From contig VRVR01000003.1 of the NCBI GenBank assembly GCA_009859145.1, positions 310,001 through 374,000 of the forward strand: a DNA stretch of 64,000 nucleotides. Reading direction: 5' to 3'. Within the stretch, counting starts at the first letter, position 1. Each line of letters opens with the position of its first letter. Shown in pieces: positions 21,651 through 31,832 of this stretch. Source of the stretch: Andalucia godoyi (Eukaryota > Discoba > Jakobea > Jakobida > Andaluciidae). The notes below the pieces were generated by a model. That model saw only the letters and a program-made list of their open reading frames with translations, was not told where the DNA came from and did no database searches. A program made the position numbers and the translations under genes.

Positions 21651-23185
21651 TCAAGCTGTTTTGGAGAGGAATGCCCTCTGGATGCCATGAGAAGGGTTTG
21701 TTGCGAAGAAGACATCAGATGTTGGCTCGATGCCACGGTCTCGATAGAATTTCTGCCCCACCCCAGCAAAAAATCGATCCTTGATACGGACATCAACGTA
21801 CGCAACCGCAGCGCCGCCCCAGCCAGCTCCCGTCAGGCGAGCGCCCCAAGCACCTTCTTCTCGACAAATACGGGTCAACAGATCAAGTTCCTCGCAAGAA
21901 CATTCATACAGATCACGATTGGATGCGTGGGAGGCATCCATGAGCTTGCCCAGTTCCCGATGGAGCTCCACGGGGTCCAAAGTAGGCTTGTTGCACACAT
22001 CAATGAAGTCCAGGACGCGAGCAGCCTCGGAATAGACGTGCGCAGCACGATCATGCAAAGCGAAGCACGCATCATCAGGATTTGGCACGTTGATGAGATT
22101 TCCACAAAACCGCTCAAAACACTGCTGTACTCCGTCATACCCATTGAAGCCCAGTACATCTGCAATCTCCCTCAGCGAATAATTTCCGGCATGCAGCTTC
22201 TCGTCAACAATGGTCATCATATTCTTCAAGGAGGAAGAGCGGAAGTAACGCTCCTGCACGTATTTGAGATTGACTGGCCCTTCCGCATTTCCACAAAGCA
22301 CAGCCGCAGCAAATCTACATTCACACACTCTGTAGTTGTAGAACTTCTTGGCAGTCTGAGCTTTATGTGACGCCACGCATGTGTTGCACACAAAGAAACA
22401 TCCGCCATCGGGAACTTTGACAGGCTTCACGGACAGGGACGGTTCGAAAGCCACGTACATCGGACAGTATTCTTGAGCAAGACACGAAATGGCCTGATCC
22501 ATTCCCCCGCCGGCCATTCCGAGAAGCCTCTCACTTTGAGTGGCATACTCTGCGATTTGCGAAAGTGAAGATTGCGACTCCGGATCAAACAGCGACAAAA
22601 ACGAATAAACAGCAGCACATGACAGGGCAGAACTGGACGACAAGCCACTTCCATAAGGAACATTTCCCCCAACCATCATTCGAACCACGAAGTTGCCCGA
22701 AACTCCAGCAGACTTTGAGAGGACAAGTTTCGCAGCAGCAAGCAGATAGTTGATCCAAGAATGTTCACTTTCTAGCGAAATAGAGTCCACAAAAGACAAG
22801 TTCCGAGCACTGAAGTGATTTGAATCGACATTTCGAAACTCCACCTGAAGAGAAAAGGAGTGCGCATCGTCAACAGTCCAGCTAGTTGCAATTGCAGCTC
22901 TTTTTTCAATTGCAGCAGGGAGAACACCATATCCAGAATAGTCAATGTGTTCGCCTACAGGAAAGCACAGCAAAGGAGAAGAAAGTACATGCCAGATTGG
23001 AGGCGATAAAAACAAAAGACGAACGCAGAAAATGAGTGAGAGCTGTGATTTTGTGAAGAAAGCATCAGAACGGACAACATACCAATGAGATTCACGCGAC
23101 CTGGAGCACTGATGACCATGCTAGGCTTTGCGCCATATGCACGTTCAAATTCTAGTACGACTGCATCTTCAGGAGCAACGGCCAT
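21651..23185 (-). CDS. GALK2: GHMP kinase, GALK2-like (N-acetylgalactosamine/galactose kinase)
   Basis: Two exons: 23083-23185 and 21651-22954, with a 128-nt intron (GTATGT...GTAG) splitting the Gly codon inside APGRVNLIGEHIDY, the galactokinase signature. The spliced product is 468 aa from the ATG at 23185. Other motifs are GSGLSSSSAL (GHMP phosphate-binding loop), GMAGGGMDQ (catalytic Asp region) and RLTGAGWGG. Residue agreement is closest to human GALK2, for example HVYSEAARVL and YECSCEELD. The family phosphorylates galactose or GalNAc at C1. Which sugar is used cannot be told. A possible upstream exon (frame to 23329) is not needed. Confidence 0.9.
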
Positions 23186-23535
23186 TCCCGAAACCAACGC
23201 TGCAAAGAACGAGAATATCACAAAAAAAAAAGCAAAGCAAAGCAAAGCACCGTGAAAAAGAACGCTGAGTGTTTTGGTGTCAACAAATTCTCGGCGGGCC
23301 AACAGCAAATCAACTATGCGATATAACATTGCATGTTAGCCGGTGCACGATAGAGAAGAAGCCTTTCCTCTGTGGAAGTGGAACAGGAGGATTTCGGGAG
23401 AATCACTGTTCTGCCATCGAGGCATACCGCACAGCGTGGACAGGCAGTTGCTGACAATTGTGAGAAACACACTCACACACTCACACACTCACACACACAC
23501 ACCACACACAGAGGTTCTAAAAGAAAAGGCGAGAG
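23186..23535. repeat. Divergent promoter region with (CA)n tract
   Basis: 350 bp between the GALK2-like gene (minus) and TMEM230 (plus). It holds a CACA-rich tract at ~23466-23510. No gene was recognised. Confidence 0.4.
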
Positions 23536-24007
23536 ATGAGTATCCGAACTCGAAAATCATATTCTGAAATGATTGAAAGTGAGGAGGCGCAAGCAGAAGC
23601 GAACGAACGAACTGTGAATGCGATGAATCTTCGTCGAAACAAGTTCCCAGTAAAGGAAATGATTCGAGCAATCTTTCTCTTTACTTTTGGGGCGGTTTGT
23701 CTCACGGTTGGCGCACTTATGTACACTGGATACATTCCCGATGACTTTTGGGAACGCGGAATACCAGTCATGGTTCTTGGAGGAATCTGCTTCATTCCTG
23801 GATCCTATATATGCTTGTATGTTGCTATGTTCCCACTCCACCCCACCCACCCACTTTTTTTTCTTTTCTTTCTTCCTCTTTCCCACCCAGATTGCTGCAG
23901 TACACTTATGTAGTTCTTTTCTAACTTTGATGCATCCACGCAGCATTGCGTATCAAACATGGCGAGGGCGGCCCGGATACACATACTCGCTCATTCCCCA
24001 AGACTGA
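23536..24007 (+). CDS. TMEM230: TMEM230-like vesicle membrane protein (DUF872)
   Basis: Two exons, 23536-23816 and 23944-24007, with a 127-nt intron (GTATGT...CGCAG). The product is 114 aa. The N-terminal half is charged. Two spans follow at ~45-65 and ~80-97, joined by YTGYIPDDFWERGIPVM, and the short tail reads YQTWRGRPGYTYSLIPQD. This is the TMEM230 layout, whose C-terminus reads AY.a.kG..GYsy..IP..D. Human TMEM230 is found on synaptic and secretory vesicles. Phase is exact across the junction. Confidence 0.88.
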
Positions 24008-24158
24008 AGTTTAAAAACCAGCAAGCGAATCAAAGACATTGCATAAAGAACGACACACAAACCGGATGACTTTTCCTCCTGCCTCTGCCTCTCCTTCTTC
24101 TTCTACTACTGCTGTTACCAGTGCTAGGATTACTAGGACTTTTCCTTATTTTTGTTGT

Positions 24159-24590
24159 TTAGAAACAGCAGTCACAGTCAAACGGGCATTGATCAGTATC
24201 TTTTCCGTGGCCAATGTTCAGTTCATCGACAGAATATACGAGAACTCCGTCGACTCTGCGACGTCCGGATTGTCCACGACTGTCGAAAAAGCCGTCGCCG
24301 TTTTCATGTTCTGCCTTTGCTTTTTGCTCGGATGTTTTGGACCTTTTCTTTGCAGGTTGTTGTTGTTGTTGTGGTGGTGGTGGTAAAGAATCGTCGAAAC
24401 CCGACACAGATTCTGCAGATCGCTTGAAAGATGCCTTGGAAGGTGCCTTGGAAGACGTCTTCATGGTCGGTTTCGGAGGACTTGCAAAAATATCGTCGAT
24501 TTCATTTGCTGATTTCACAGATGAATCAGTCTTTTCAGATTTCGCGGATTTCAGAACGGCCGTCTTCTTGATGACGTTCGACATTGGCAT
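24159..24590 (-). CDS. DUF1764 family protein
   Basis: About 143 aa from the ATG at 24590; in-frame codons continue to 24644, so the start is approximate. The Lys/Ser-rich N-terminus contains NEIDDIF. A low-complexity middle has poly-Pro/poly-Gln (PPPPQQQQQP). The C-terminus carries the DUF1764 signature DGFFDSRGQSGRRR, then VYSVDELNIG and CPFDCDCCF at the very end. The family is conserved across eukaryotes with unknown function, and the cysteines suggest metal binding. The DUF assignment is firm; anything functional is inference. Confidence 0.82.
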   Translation of the reverse strand: MPMSNVIKKTAVLKSAKSEKTDSSVKSANEIDDIFASPPKPTMKTSSKAPSKASFKRSAESVSGFDDSLPPPPQQQQQPAKKRSKTSEQKAKAEHENGDGFFDSRGQSGRRRVDGVLVYSVDELNIGHGKDTDQCPFDCDCCF

Positions 24591-24916
24591 GGTTTTTTTT
24601 TCCTCCCCCGTTTTACTCGTGTGCAATAAGCAGTCGGTTGTCAAAAGAAACCAATCGGGTTTCCTCCCGGTTTTCTGTCAAAGCAAAAACAGAGAGAGAG
24701 AGAGAGGAAAAAGGCGAAAGAAGAGCAACATTCTACGTGATGATGATGCATCACGTGATTCTTGATTTTTGCAGCTGAAGAACAAAAAATCTCCCGACGC
24801 AAACAGGATTCCTCCAACTTCAGGCTGTCGCCATTCACACACGATTGCTGCCGCACAACTTGCGAATAAGACTACACAAATTGCAGGAAACAAGCAACAC
24901 AGAGCATCGCGATACC

Positions 24917-25639
24917 ATGTCTGAGAATAACGAAAAGATTGTACTTTATTCGTACTGGCGTTCTTCGTGTTCGTGGAGAGTGCGAATTGCTCTCGAGCTG
25001 AAAGGACTGAGCTACGAGTACGTTGCAGTGAACTTGATTGCGAATGGAGGAGAGCAGTTGCAACCGGAGTATGCAAAGCTGAATCCGGGCCGCAAAGTGC
25101 CCACATTGTTGATGGACGGCAACACGCTGAACCAGTCGCTTGCAATTTGTGAGTACGTTGATGAGACGCACTCGGAAAGGAACCCTTTGTTGCCTCGCGG
25201 GTCATCTACCAAGGATGCTGGAGATCGAGCCAACATCCGCGCTCTGTGCTTGCAGCTTGTTGCAGACACTCAGCCCCTCCAGAACTTGCACATTCTGAAC
25301 AAAGTCGCGGCAATTGCAGGGCCTGCCAACGCTGATGCAAAGAATGCGTGGGCAAAGGAAGTCATCGAAAAGGGCCTCGCTGCGTTTGAAACGATGGTTC
25401 GCACATATGCAAGCCGCTCTCATCCTGATCGGGAACCTTCTGACTTGCAGTTCTGCTATGGAGATGCTCTCTCTCTTGCAGATCTCTGCCTGGTCCCGCA
25501 ACTCTACAATGGACGTAGATTCGGAGTCGACGTTGACCGCATCTGTCCTGCATGCGTTGCGATCGATAAGCACCTGGCAACAATCCCAGAGTTTATTGCA
25601 GCAGCCCCAGATGCGCAACCGGATAAACCATCGTGCTAA
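24917..25639 (+). CDS. GSTZ1: Maleylacetoacetate isomerase (GST zeta)
   Basis: 240 aa from the ATG at 24917, typical for the family. The N-terminal thioredoxin-like domain carries the zeta-class motif SSCSWRVRIAL (residues ~14-24), followed by NPGRKVPTL and QSLAICEYVDE. The C-terminal helical domain has a YGDALSLADLCLVPQ segment. The enzyme converts maleylacetoacetate to fumarylacetoacetate in tyrosine breakdown, using glutathione. It is divergent from the DUF1764 gene, whose start lies ~330 bp away across a GA-repeat region. Confidence 0.93.
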   Translation: MSENNEKIVLYSYWRSSCSWRVRIALELKGLSYEYVAVNLIANGGEQLQPEYAKLNPGRKVPTLLMDGNTLNQSLAICEYVDETHSERNPLLPRGSSTKDAGDRANIRALCLQLVADTQPLQNLHILNKVAAIAGPANADAKNAWAKEVIEKGLAAFETMVRTYASRSHPDREPSDLQFCYGDALSLADLCLVPQLYNGRRFGVDVDRICPACVAIDKHLATIPEFIAAAPDAQPDKPSC

Positions 25640-25820
25640 CTCGTCGCTTCTTTGAGAAGCATTTTTTGTTTTTGTTTTGTTTTGTTTGAGGATTTCGGTT
25701 GCTGATCTGTTTGCGCTCTGCAGTTTCTGTTTAGGACGCTCTCGCTAGTAAATATTGGCTCGCGTTTTCAGTTTCCAATTTCAACAATTCCTTTATTCAT
25801 TAAAGCATCCATTTATTCAT

Positions 25821-26381
25821 TCACTGATGATCCCCGTTTTCTTCAACTTGCATTGGGGTAGCGGATGTCGTATGCTTTTTGGATCCCCTCGATCGGTTCC
25901 GGTGGCTTGCTCGGGACTTTTTAAGACCGGTCATGTTTGTGCGGAAGAGTGTGGTAAGGGACACTTGCAAAGCTGCCGCATCGCGAGCGTTCACAAGAGT
26001 CGAAATCTTTGCAGATCCGTCAGTTGCGCGAAGAATACACATCGGCTCTTCAGGGTGAGCCGCTGACGGTGATGCAAAGTCGCGCTGCCCTTTCTTTTGA
26101 TACGGAATGCCTCGATCTGTACATGCCGACAACAGCCACAATCACCATCACAACAGCAACAATAAGAACAAAAATATTGCAATAGCGAAAAACAAAAAGA
26201 TGAGAGATAGAGTGAAAGAAGAACAAACAGCAAAAATTGGAACAATGGAAAAAACAACAATGAAAAAAATAAACAAACACATACAAGGCTTGATCGTAAT
26301 CCAGACGCTTCCGCTGGTCTTATTGGAGGCAAACAATGCGCTCGCTTTATCAACAAACAGTGCTACAGGTACTCTGCTCAT
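25821..26381 (-). CDS. SRP14: Signal recognition particle subunit SRP14
   Basis: Two exons, 26285-26381 and 25821-26116, with a 168-nt intron (GTATGT...TACAG) in exact phase. The product is 130 aa. Exon 1 ends with TSGSVWITIK, matching the SGSVyiTlK strand of SRP14. Exon 2 starts Y-RGIPYQKKG, then CILRATDG, KISTLVNARDAA and FRTNMTGLKK, each aligning with human SRP14 (CLLRATDG, KISTVVSSKE, LLRANMDGLKK). SRP14 pairs with SRP9 to bind the Alu domain of SRP RNA and cause elongation arrest. The tail is basic. The gene is divergent from the bromodomain gene. Confidence 0.9.
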
Positions 26382-26689
26382 TTTCGCACGCTGACTGTGT
26401 CAAAATAGAGAAGGGAGACAACGGACCCTGCATCGAGATCAGCGATTGACGAAAGGGAGAGAACGTCTCGGACGGAGACTGCTTGAACTTTGGCGGATAT
26501 GAGATTTCCGGTCGACGACTGTCAACCTCGACGGCATCCAGCATTTTATCGATTTCCGAAGTGGCTTTTCTAGTTTGCGTGCAGCAACTGACGAGGCAAG
26601 GCGAGCAGGGAGAGACGCACGCACGCACACACGCACGCACACACGCACGCACAGACAGACAGAGAGAGAGAGAGAGAGAAAAGCGAGGA
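26382..26689. repeat. Divergent promoter with (ACGC)n/(AG)n microsatellite
   Basis: 308 bp between SRP14 (minus) and the BRD8-like gene (plus). A compound CACGCA and GAGA repeat runs from ~26617 to 26680, ending 10 bp before the downstream ATG. Confidence 0.5.
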
Positions 26690-28558
26690 ATGAGTCTAAA
26701 ACTTGCATTGATTGACGAACTGAGACAAAAGGTTCCTCATTTAGGCTGGGACGTGATCGCTTCCGCGGTTCGTGATTCTCTCGGATCTGGAGACGATGAC
26801 CCGTGGGATGCGGGGCGCTGCGAAAAAGAGTTCAAATCCATTGGCGTGCTTGCAATGCGTGCGAAGCGAGTCGAATATCTGAAAAGTGCATACGATCATA
26901 TCTCTTATGCTCTTGAGCACACGAGCGCGCCCTTTTGCGCGTCGTATGCACAGCAATTAGCGAATTCAGTGAAAATTGCAGATCTCCGACCAGTTTCCCT
27001 TCCAGTTGCGCCAAGTTCTGTGGTTTCCGCCACGATTGATTCTTTGAAACGAAACGATGGGGAGGCAGCAGAAGGTACGGAGTTTACGCAGCAAGCTATT
27101 CAGGAAGGTGAATTGCAGAAACAGCTGCTGTTGCAGCAAAGGACAGCCGAAGAGAATTTGAAGCTGCAGACTCGTGCTTCGGATTTGATGAAGCAACTTC
27201 AAGCAAGCAAGCAACGACAGGACCGTGTTCAAGCACAAGCGGTTGCTGCAGTTGCCGCAGTTACTGCAGCTTCCTTTGCTGACGCAGGAGCCATTGGGCC
27301 GGAACTGGGCGCGGAAGGCGCAGGCGAGTACAAGACGGTCGAAATGATTGCGCAACAACAGCCTTCTTTCACTGGTGCGAGCATTGCGTCGGCGGCTGGT
27401 CCATTGCGACCAATCGAAGTGTCTGGGCTGGAACCTGGCGCGCCCGCTGCAGAATCGGTGTCGAAAAAGCTGGATCGCAGAAAGAGCCGAACAAGCGAAG
27501 GAGTGTCAGACAAGGAAGGCAAAGTGAAGCCGAGGGAAAATGCAGTCGAAAAGGAAGCGGTGAGAACGCCGTCCACTCGTGAATCAGGACGGAGACCGCG
27601 GAGATCTGGCTCGAATGTGCTGTTGGAAAGCCTGGATGATTTGCTGTTGCCGGAAGAGACGACACCCAAACCGAAACAATCTTTGATTGCGACGGATCTT
27701 GGAGCCGTTGCACCACCACCTCCTTCTCGAGATGGGGAGCGTCCCGAAACCAACGAATCGGATCGACAGCGAATTTCCACTCGGACGAGAAAGCGGGCGT
27801 TTGACCACATTTCTTCAGAAGCTGCAGAGAATTCTCCTGCTACTGCTGCTGTTGTCTCTCCGCCGTTGAAAAGAAGCAAATCTGACGTTCCTTTCACAGC
27901 TGCTTCGCCTCCGCCTCTGACATCCTCCTCTTCGCTTTCCGACGACTCTGCAGAAGTCGTTCCTACTCTTGCGTCGGTCTCCGCGATGCAGCCGGTATAC
28001 GAAGCGATGTACGAATTGCTCCGGTTCTTTCTGTCCCACTCTACCGCAGGCATGTTTCGTATGGATGTGTCGGACGAGTCAATTCCCGGGTACTCGGAAT
28101 TAGTCAAAGTCCCCATCAACATCTACGATATTGTTGGACGTGTTCCTGGTGCGCTCGATCGCCTGTCTTCGAAGGCCAAGCTGGGCGAATACAAAATTCC
28201 TCCACTTTCGCATCTCTCGTCTTCGACAAAGTACACATTTGCCGGGGAAATGTGGCGTGACCTGCTACAAATGTTTACAAATGCGCTTGTTTTCAATGCT
28301 AGCGATTCTTCGTATTATAGGAACGCGCTGACTTGCCTGTCCACTGTTCGAGAAGAAATGCGGGCAATTCTTGCCCTTGAGCGCCGTGTCATGTTCCACC
28401 CTCCAGCGAAGAGTCCTGTGGAAGATGCAAGCGATCCCAAGCAAGAATTGGACAGTCGATCCTCAAAGCCACTGATTGGCAAACGATCGACGGATTCGCC
28501 ATCAGACCCATTGTATCCGCATTTGTACATGAAGCTCGCTCCCGAAGACCAGGAGTAG
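26690..28558 (+). CDS. Bromodomain protein, BRD8-like
   Basis: 622 aa from the ATG at 26690. The N-terminal ~75 residues (GWDVIASAVRDSL...CEKEFKSIG) look like a SANT/Myb-like helical unit, as at the start of BRD8. A coiled-coil stretch rich in Gln/Lys/Glu (~140-190) and a long Ser/Pro/charged disordered part follow. A C-terminal bromodomain lies at ~440-570, with FVFNASDSSYYRNA-type sequence (ALVFNASDSSYYRNA) as the acetyl-lysine-binding Asn region. BRD8 is a subunit of the NuA4/TIP60 acetyltransferase complex. The N-SANT plus C-bromodomain order supports that role, but other bromodomain proteins cannot be excluded. Confidence 0.7.
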   Translation: MSLKLALIDELRQKVPHLGWDVIASAVRDSLGSGDDDPWDAGRCEKEFKSIGVLAMRAKRVEYLKSAYDHISYALEHTSAPFCASYAQQLANSVKIADLRPVSLPVAPSSVVSATIDSLKRNDGEAAEGTEFTQQAIQEGELQKQLLLQQRTAEENLKLQTRASDLMKQLQASKQRQDRVQAQAVAAVAAVTAASFADAGAIGPELGAEGAGEYKTVEMIAQQQPSFTGASIASAAGPLRPIEVSGLEPGAPAAESVSKKLDRRKSRTSEGVSDKEGKVKPRENAVEKEAVRTPSTRESGRRPRRSGSNVLLESLDDLLLPEETTPKPKQSLIATDLGAVAPPPPSRDGERPETNESDRQRISTRTRKRAFDHISSEAAENSPATAAVVSPPLKRSKSDVPFTAASPPPLTSSSSLSDDSAEVVPTLASVSAMQPVYEAMYELLRFFLSHSTAGMFRMDVSDESIPGYSELVKVPINIYDIVGRVPGALDRLSSKAKLGEYKIPPLSHLSSSTKYTFAGEMWRDLLQMFTNALVFNASDSSYYRNALTCLSTVREEMRAILALERRVMFHPPAKSPVEDASDPKQELDSRSSKPLIGKRSTDSPSDPLYPHLYMKLAPEDQE

Positions 28559-28777
28559 ATATTAATAATAATAATAATAATAATAATAATCAACGAGTAA
28601 GGAGCAGACAGAGCAAATCAAAAGAGACCTGAAAAGAAAAAAAATTAAAAGGAGAGCTGTGGACACAGCAAATGACGTGTTTTAATTATTTATTTATGAG
28701 TGTTGTTTGTTTGTTTGTTTTGAAAAAGTTGCCAGGAAGATATTCGGAAAAATGACGAATGGTTCGTGGTGCTTTGT
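28559..28777. repeat. 3' convergent region with (AAT)n
   Basis: An AAT repeat of about ten units lies at 28562-28590, directly after the stop of the bromodomain gene. The rest is A/T-rich convergent 3' flank. Confidence 0.6.
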
Positions 28778-29557
28778 TTACGCTTCGCTTTCCTTCTTTG
28801 TTCTAGACTCCATGAACTCGGGGTCGGCCTTGAGGAATTCAAAGAGCAGAGCGCCGACTGGGAGCGCAGACAAGTGCCAGAGCGAGTGTCCATCAAAGAT
28901 CTGGAAGATTGGATTGAAGTCCAGGAGCTCAAAAGCAGAGCAGGAGAACAGCAGGGCATGGGCATAAATCAGGAACCGGGCGTGTGTTGCACGTTTGTCG
29001 CGGATCAAAATCGAGCAGAAGAATGCTGCATGGAACGCAAGCCCAACTGCACAAACCTTGTTGTGGAATCCGTAGTCGAAAAGAACAAAGTTCATGTAGT
29101 AGATGACATACGACGCATACAGGAACACTGGTGCACCGATAAGAAGTGCAAATGGTGTGTCGGGCTTGATTCGCATCACGCGCATTAATCCAAACCAAAG
29201 GCCAAAGTAGCAAGCGGATAGCACTCCGTAATAGTCTGCTTTTTCGTTGGCCTTGGTCTCATGCCAATGGAACAAGAATGCGCTAAACGACGTGAACATC
29301 CACAGAAAGTGGTAAATGTCAACGCACCACGAATACGGATACGTTCGAAACCGCGAAACGATGCCACGGAATTTGAAAAAGTTATCGAAATGAAGCAGGA
29401 AGCCGGCGAGCGAAAAGATGCATGATGCGGGTTCTTGGATTCCAAGCCATCCAATCTGAATCACACGAAGTTCAGGATCAGGATTGATTGCTGCATATGC
29501 AACTTTTACACAAAACAACACGGACAAGACCACGGCCCAAGTCGAAACGCTCAACAT
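28778..29557 (-). CDS. PGAP3: Per1/PGAP3-like GPI remodelling protein
   Basis: 259 aa from the ATG at 29557; the frame stays open upstream to 29776 but with repeat-derived Tyr/Ile residues. A signal-peptide-like start (WAVVLSVLFCVKVAYA) is followed by the Per1 block GWLGIQEPASCIFSL. Several membrane spans then carry the CREST-type residues: FHWHETKANEKADYYG, FDYGFHN and DGHSLWHLSALP. Per1/PGAP3 removes the sn-2 fatty acid from GPI anchors in the secretory pathway. The Cys-rich luminal segment that separates signal peptide and first span in yeast and human proteins is missing here. Either it is encoded in an unseen exon or the protein is a short form. Confidence 0.82.
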   Translation of the reverse strand: MLSVSTWAVVLSVLFCVKVAYAAINPDPELRVIQIGWLGIQEPASCIFSLAGFLLHFDNFFKFRGIVSRFRTYPYSWCVDIYHFLWMFTSFSAFLFHWHETKANEKADYYGVLSACYFGLWFGLMRVMRIKPDTPFALLIGAPVFLYASYVIYYMNFVLFDYGFHNKVCAVGLAFHAAFFCSILIRDKRATHARFLIYAHALLFSCSAFELLDFNPIFQIFDGHSLWHLSALPVGALLFEFLKADPEFMESRTKKESEA

Positions 29558-29727
29558 GACTGTCTGCCTCAATTTCGTGCTATGAACCCCAACGTAAGAG
29601 AGAAGCTCAGAAGGAAAACGAAGCGAGAAGGACAGGCAAATTGTTGCTCGATGCACGACAGGAGACCGAGCTTCGGTGCCGTGATTTGATGCTTGATGGC
29701 AGCGACTGCTCGAACAACGAAAGAGGC

Positions 29728-29762
<35 letters not shown>

Positions 29763-29957
29763 CACAATCCAATCAACGACGCACATCGAGCATCAACGAC
29801 GGAGTAAAATGGGATTTTCTTCTTCTTCTGTTTTCCGTCATCACCACCATCACCGTCATCACCACCATCACCATCTTCTCGTCGGGGACTGTGCGTGTTT
29901 TGCTGTTGTTGTGGGATTCTCGAGGGATATCTTATCGTCGTTAAGAGTACATAGAGG
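29558..29957. promoter_or_regulatory. Divergent region with (TA)n and CAC-rich DNA
   Basis: 400 bp between the Per1 and VIPAS39 genes. It holds a TA tract at ~29731-29762 and ATCACC/CATCAC-type repeats at ~29840-29880 that create meaningless His-rich frames. Confidence 0.45.
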
Positions 29958-31499
29958 ATGATTGAAGACTACACGCAAGGTTCTTCCTCGGACAAGTCAG
30001 AACCTCTCGAATTTGGGTGGTCTCGGAAGCGCAAAGCCGTGATGCAGAATGCGGAAGCAAATGGAATTCCAGGCGGTCCAACTCCTGCCCAACCGACGCT
30101 GTCGCAGCTTATGCCGCCGCCAGTTCCTCAAAATTCAATCATGCAGGCTTCTCAGCCTGATGGATATGAACCGGATAACATTCCTACAACTGCGGATGCA
30201 CCTTCATTGGCGTCGTTGCCGTCGATGTTGGGTGGACCAATGACACAGAGTTCGCGATCCCAGCAGCAGCAGCAGCAGCCTCATCCGCAGTTTGAAAATA
30301 CAGAAGGAATCGAAATTACGCCGCAACCGAACGAGCTCGTCATGTTCGTTCCGATGCTCGCGACAACGAAAAAGACCGTCTGCAAGTGGAAGAATCCCAG
30401 AATGCGAGTATGGATTCGAGAGGAAATGAGCGTATGGGATATTTTGCAGGAAATGGACTTGAATGCTGATCCTTCGGTTTTGTACAAGTACTGCAGATCG
30501 CTTTCGACCAAGGAGCGACTGCTGGAGGCTGCGACGTCGATGTATGGGTCGGATATTGTACAATTTGTGCTGCTTTTCATCCGTGAAACAAGTTCGGAAG
30601 ACATATTTGCGGGAATTCTTGACAATAACCATCCTGCGCTCAAGTTATATTGCAATTATCTGAGTGCTCTCGGAGAATACAAGCGTTTGCTTGCCGTGTA
30701 TCAGCGGTTCAACGCCAAGTTTGCGGAAGGCAAGTTGCTGTTACGCGAAGCTTTCAAGCAGCCTGATCCGAGAAAGCGTGTCTCAAACTTTCGCTATTCC
30801 GAGATGTTCTTCAACCAGATCCGAAATCCAGAGTGGGCGCAGGTCAGCGGGGCTGGGGCAAGGCTTCTCGAGCGCCAGATTCGCATTGAAGAGTTTGATG
30901 CGAAGGTTGCTGAGCGCGGCGACGACTGGATTTACCGCAGATATCCTCCACAGTCGATCGTTTTTGGGTCTGTTGCGGACACAATTTACTATAACGAGTT
31001 CTATCACGCTTCCGTGCCGGCTGGTAAACTCTCGTCCCCTGTTGGCATGGCGCGCGACTTTGATGTCTCGGAAAAGAAGCGCTTGTGGCTTGCTTTGCGA
31101 GCTCGAGGAATGTTGCAGGACTGGGATTATCTGAGACAGCTTACGGAAAAACGAGGCTTCTTTTCGCTCAAGCACAAGTCAAAGATTGGATTTCATCCGT
31201 TTGTCGAAGTTTGCCATATGTACCAGGCTCCGATGGAGGTTATGTACCATTTTATCATGCTGATCAAAGATAAGGAAGACCGCATCAAAATCGCGTCACA
31301 GTACCAATGCTACGAGGCACTTATCGAGACTTTCAAGGAGCAGCGTGATTATGGTGCCATGCAAGAATTACTGCAGTTTCTTGATGGCGATTTTGCAGCG
31401 TCGTACATGAACGGAGTTCATCGAGGGAAGATTATGGAGACTTTGAGTAACCCGGACATTAAATGGAAGAATGTCCCAAAGCCTCCAAAGACAAGATGA
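29958..31499 (+). CDS. VIPAS39: VIPAS39/SPE-39 (VPS16B) homologue
   Basis: 513 aa. A disordered N-terminal ~130 residues carries a poly-Gln run from CAG repeats. The conserved part follows the Vps16 C-terminal helical domain: IVQFVLLFIRETSSEDIF, HPALKLYCNYL, LLAVYQRF, LLERQIRIEEFDAKV, FSLKHKSKIGFHPFV and ending KWKNVP. The same order occurs in human VIPAS39, including the final RWKN-like motif. VIPAS39 partners VPS33B in the CHEVI complex for endolysosomal and recycling traffic. No VPS33B gene is in the window. No introns or breaks were seen. Confidence 0.87.
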   Translation: MIEDYTQGSSSDKSEPLEFGWSRKRKAVMQNAEANGIPGGPTPAQPTLSQLMPPPVPQNSIMQASQPDGYEPDNIPTTADAPSLASLPSMLGGPMTQSSRSQQQQQQPHPQFENTEGIEITPQPNELVMFVPMLATTKKTVCKWKNPRMRVWIREEMSVWDILQEMDLNADPSVLYKYCRSLSTKERLLEAATSMYGSDIVQFVLLFIRETSSEDIFAGILDNNHPALKLYCNYLSALGEYKRLLAVYQRFNAKFAEGKLLLREAFKQPDPRKRVSNFRYSEMFFNQIRNPEWAQVSGAGARLLERQIRIEEFDAKVAERGDDWIYRRYPPQSIVFGSVADTIYYNEFYHASVPAGKLSSPVGMARDFDVSEKKRLWLALRARGMLQDWDYLRQLTEKRGFFSLKHKSKIGFHPFVEVCHMYQAPMEVMYHFIMLIKDKEDRIKIASQYQCYEALIETFKEQRDYGAMQELLQFLDGDFAASYMNGVHRGKIMETLSNPDIKWKNVPKPPKTR

Positions 31500-31540
31500 T
31501 GAGGTGTTATTTGCAGTCAAGGCCGTCATCCATTTCGTAT

Positions 31541-31599
31541 TTCTTCTTCTTCTTCTTCTTCTTCTTCTTCTTCTTCTTCTTCTTCTTCTTCTTCTTCTG
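31541..31599. repeat. (TTC)n microsatellite
   Basis: About 19 perfect TTC units between the convergent VIPAS39 and RPA3 genes, followed by ATT and CATCAT repeats. Confidence 0.95.
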
Positions 31600-31832
31600 G
31601 TTTTTTAATAACATTATTATTATTATCACCATCATCATCGTTTCTTGCTGTTGCTGTTATGTACGCTTGCCTTGCGGGAGAAAAAAGACAGTGAATAATG
31701 AAAAGAAAACATTCTTGAAAGGATTTTACATGGAAAACAGAAATAGACACAGACATTTTGACTTGTTCTTGCTTGGATGATGGGAAAACATACATAGGAA
31801 GCAAGTCAACAGCGATCATACAACACAGACGA

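Noticed and set aside
29693-29944. His-rich frame with HHHRHHHH-like runs
   Set aside because: It is the translation of a CAC/CAT microsatellite between two genes.
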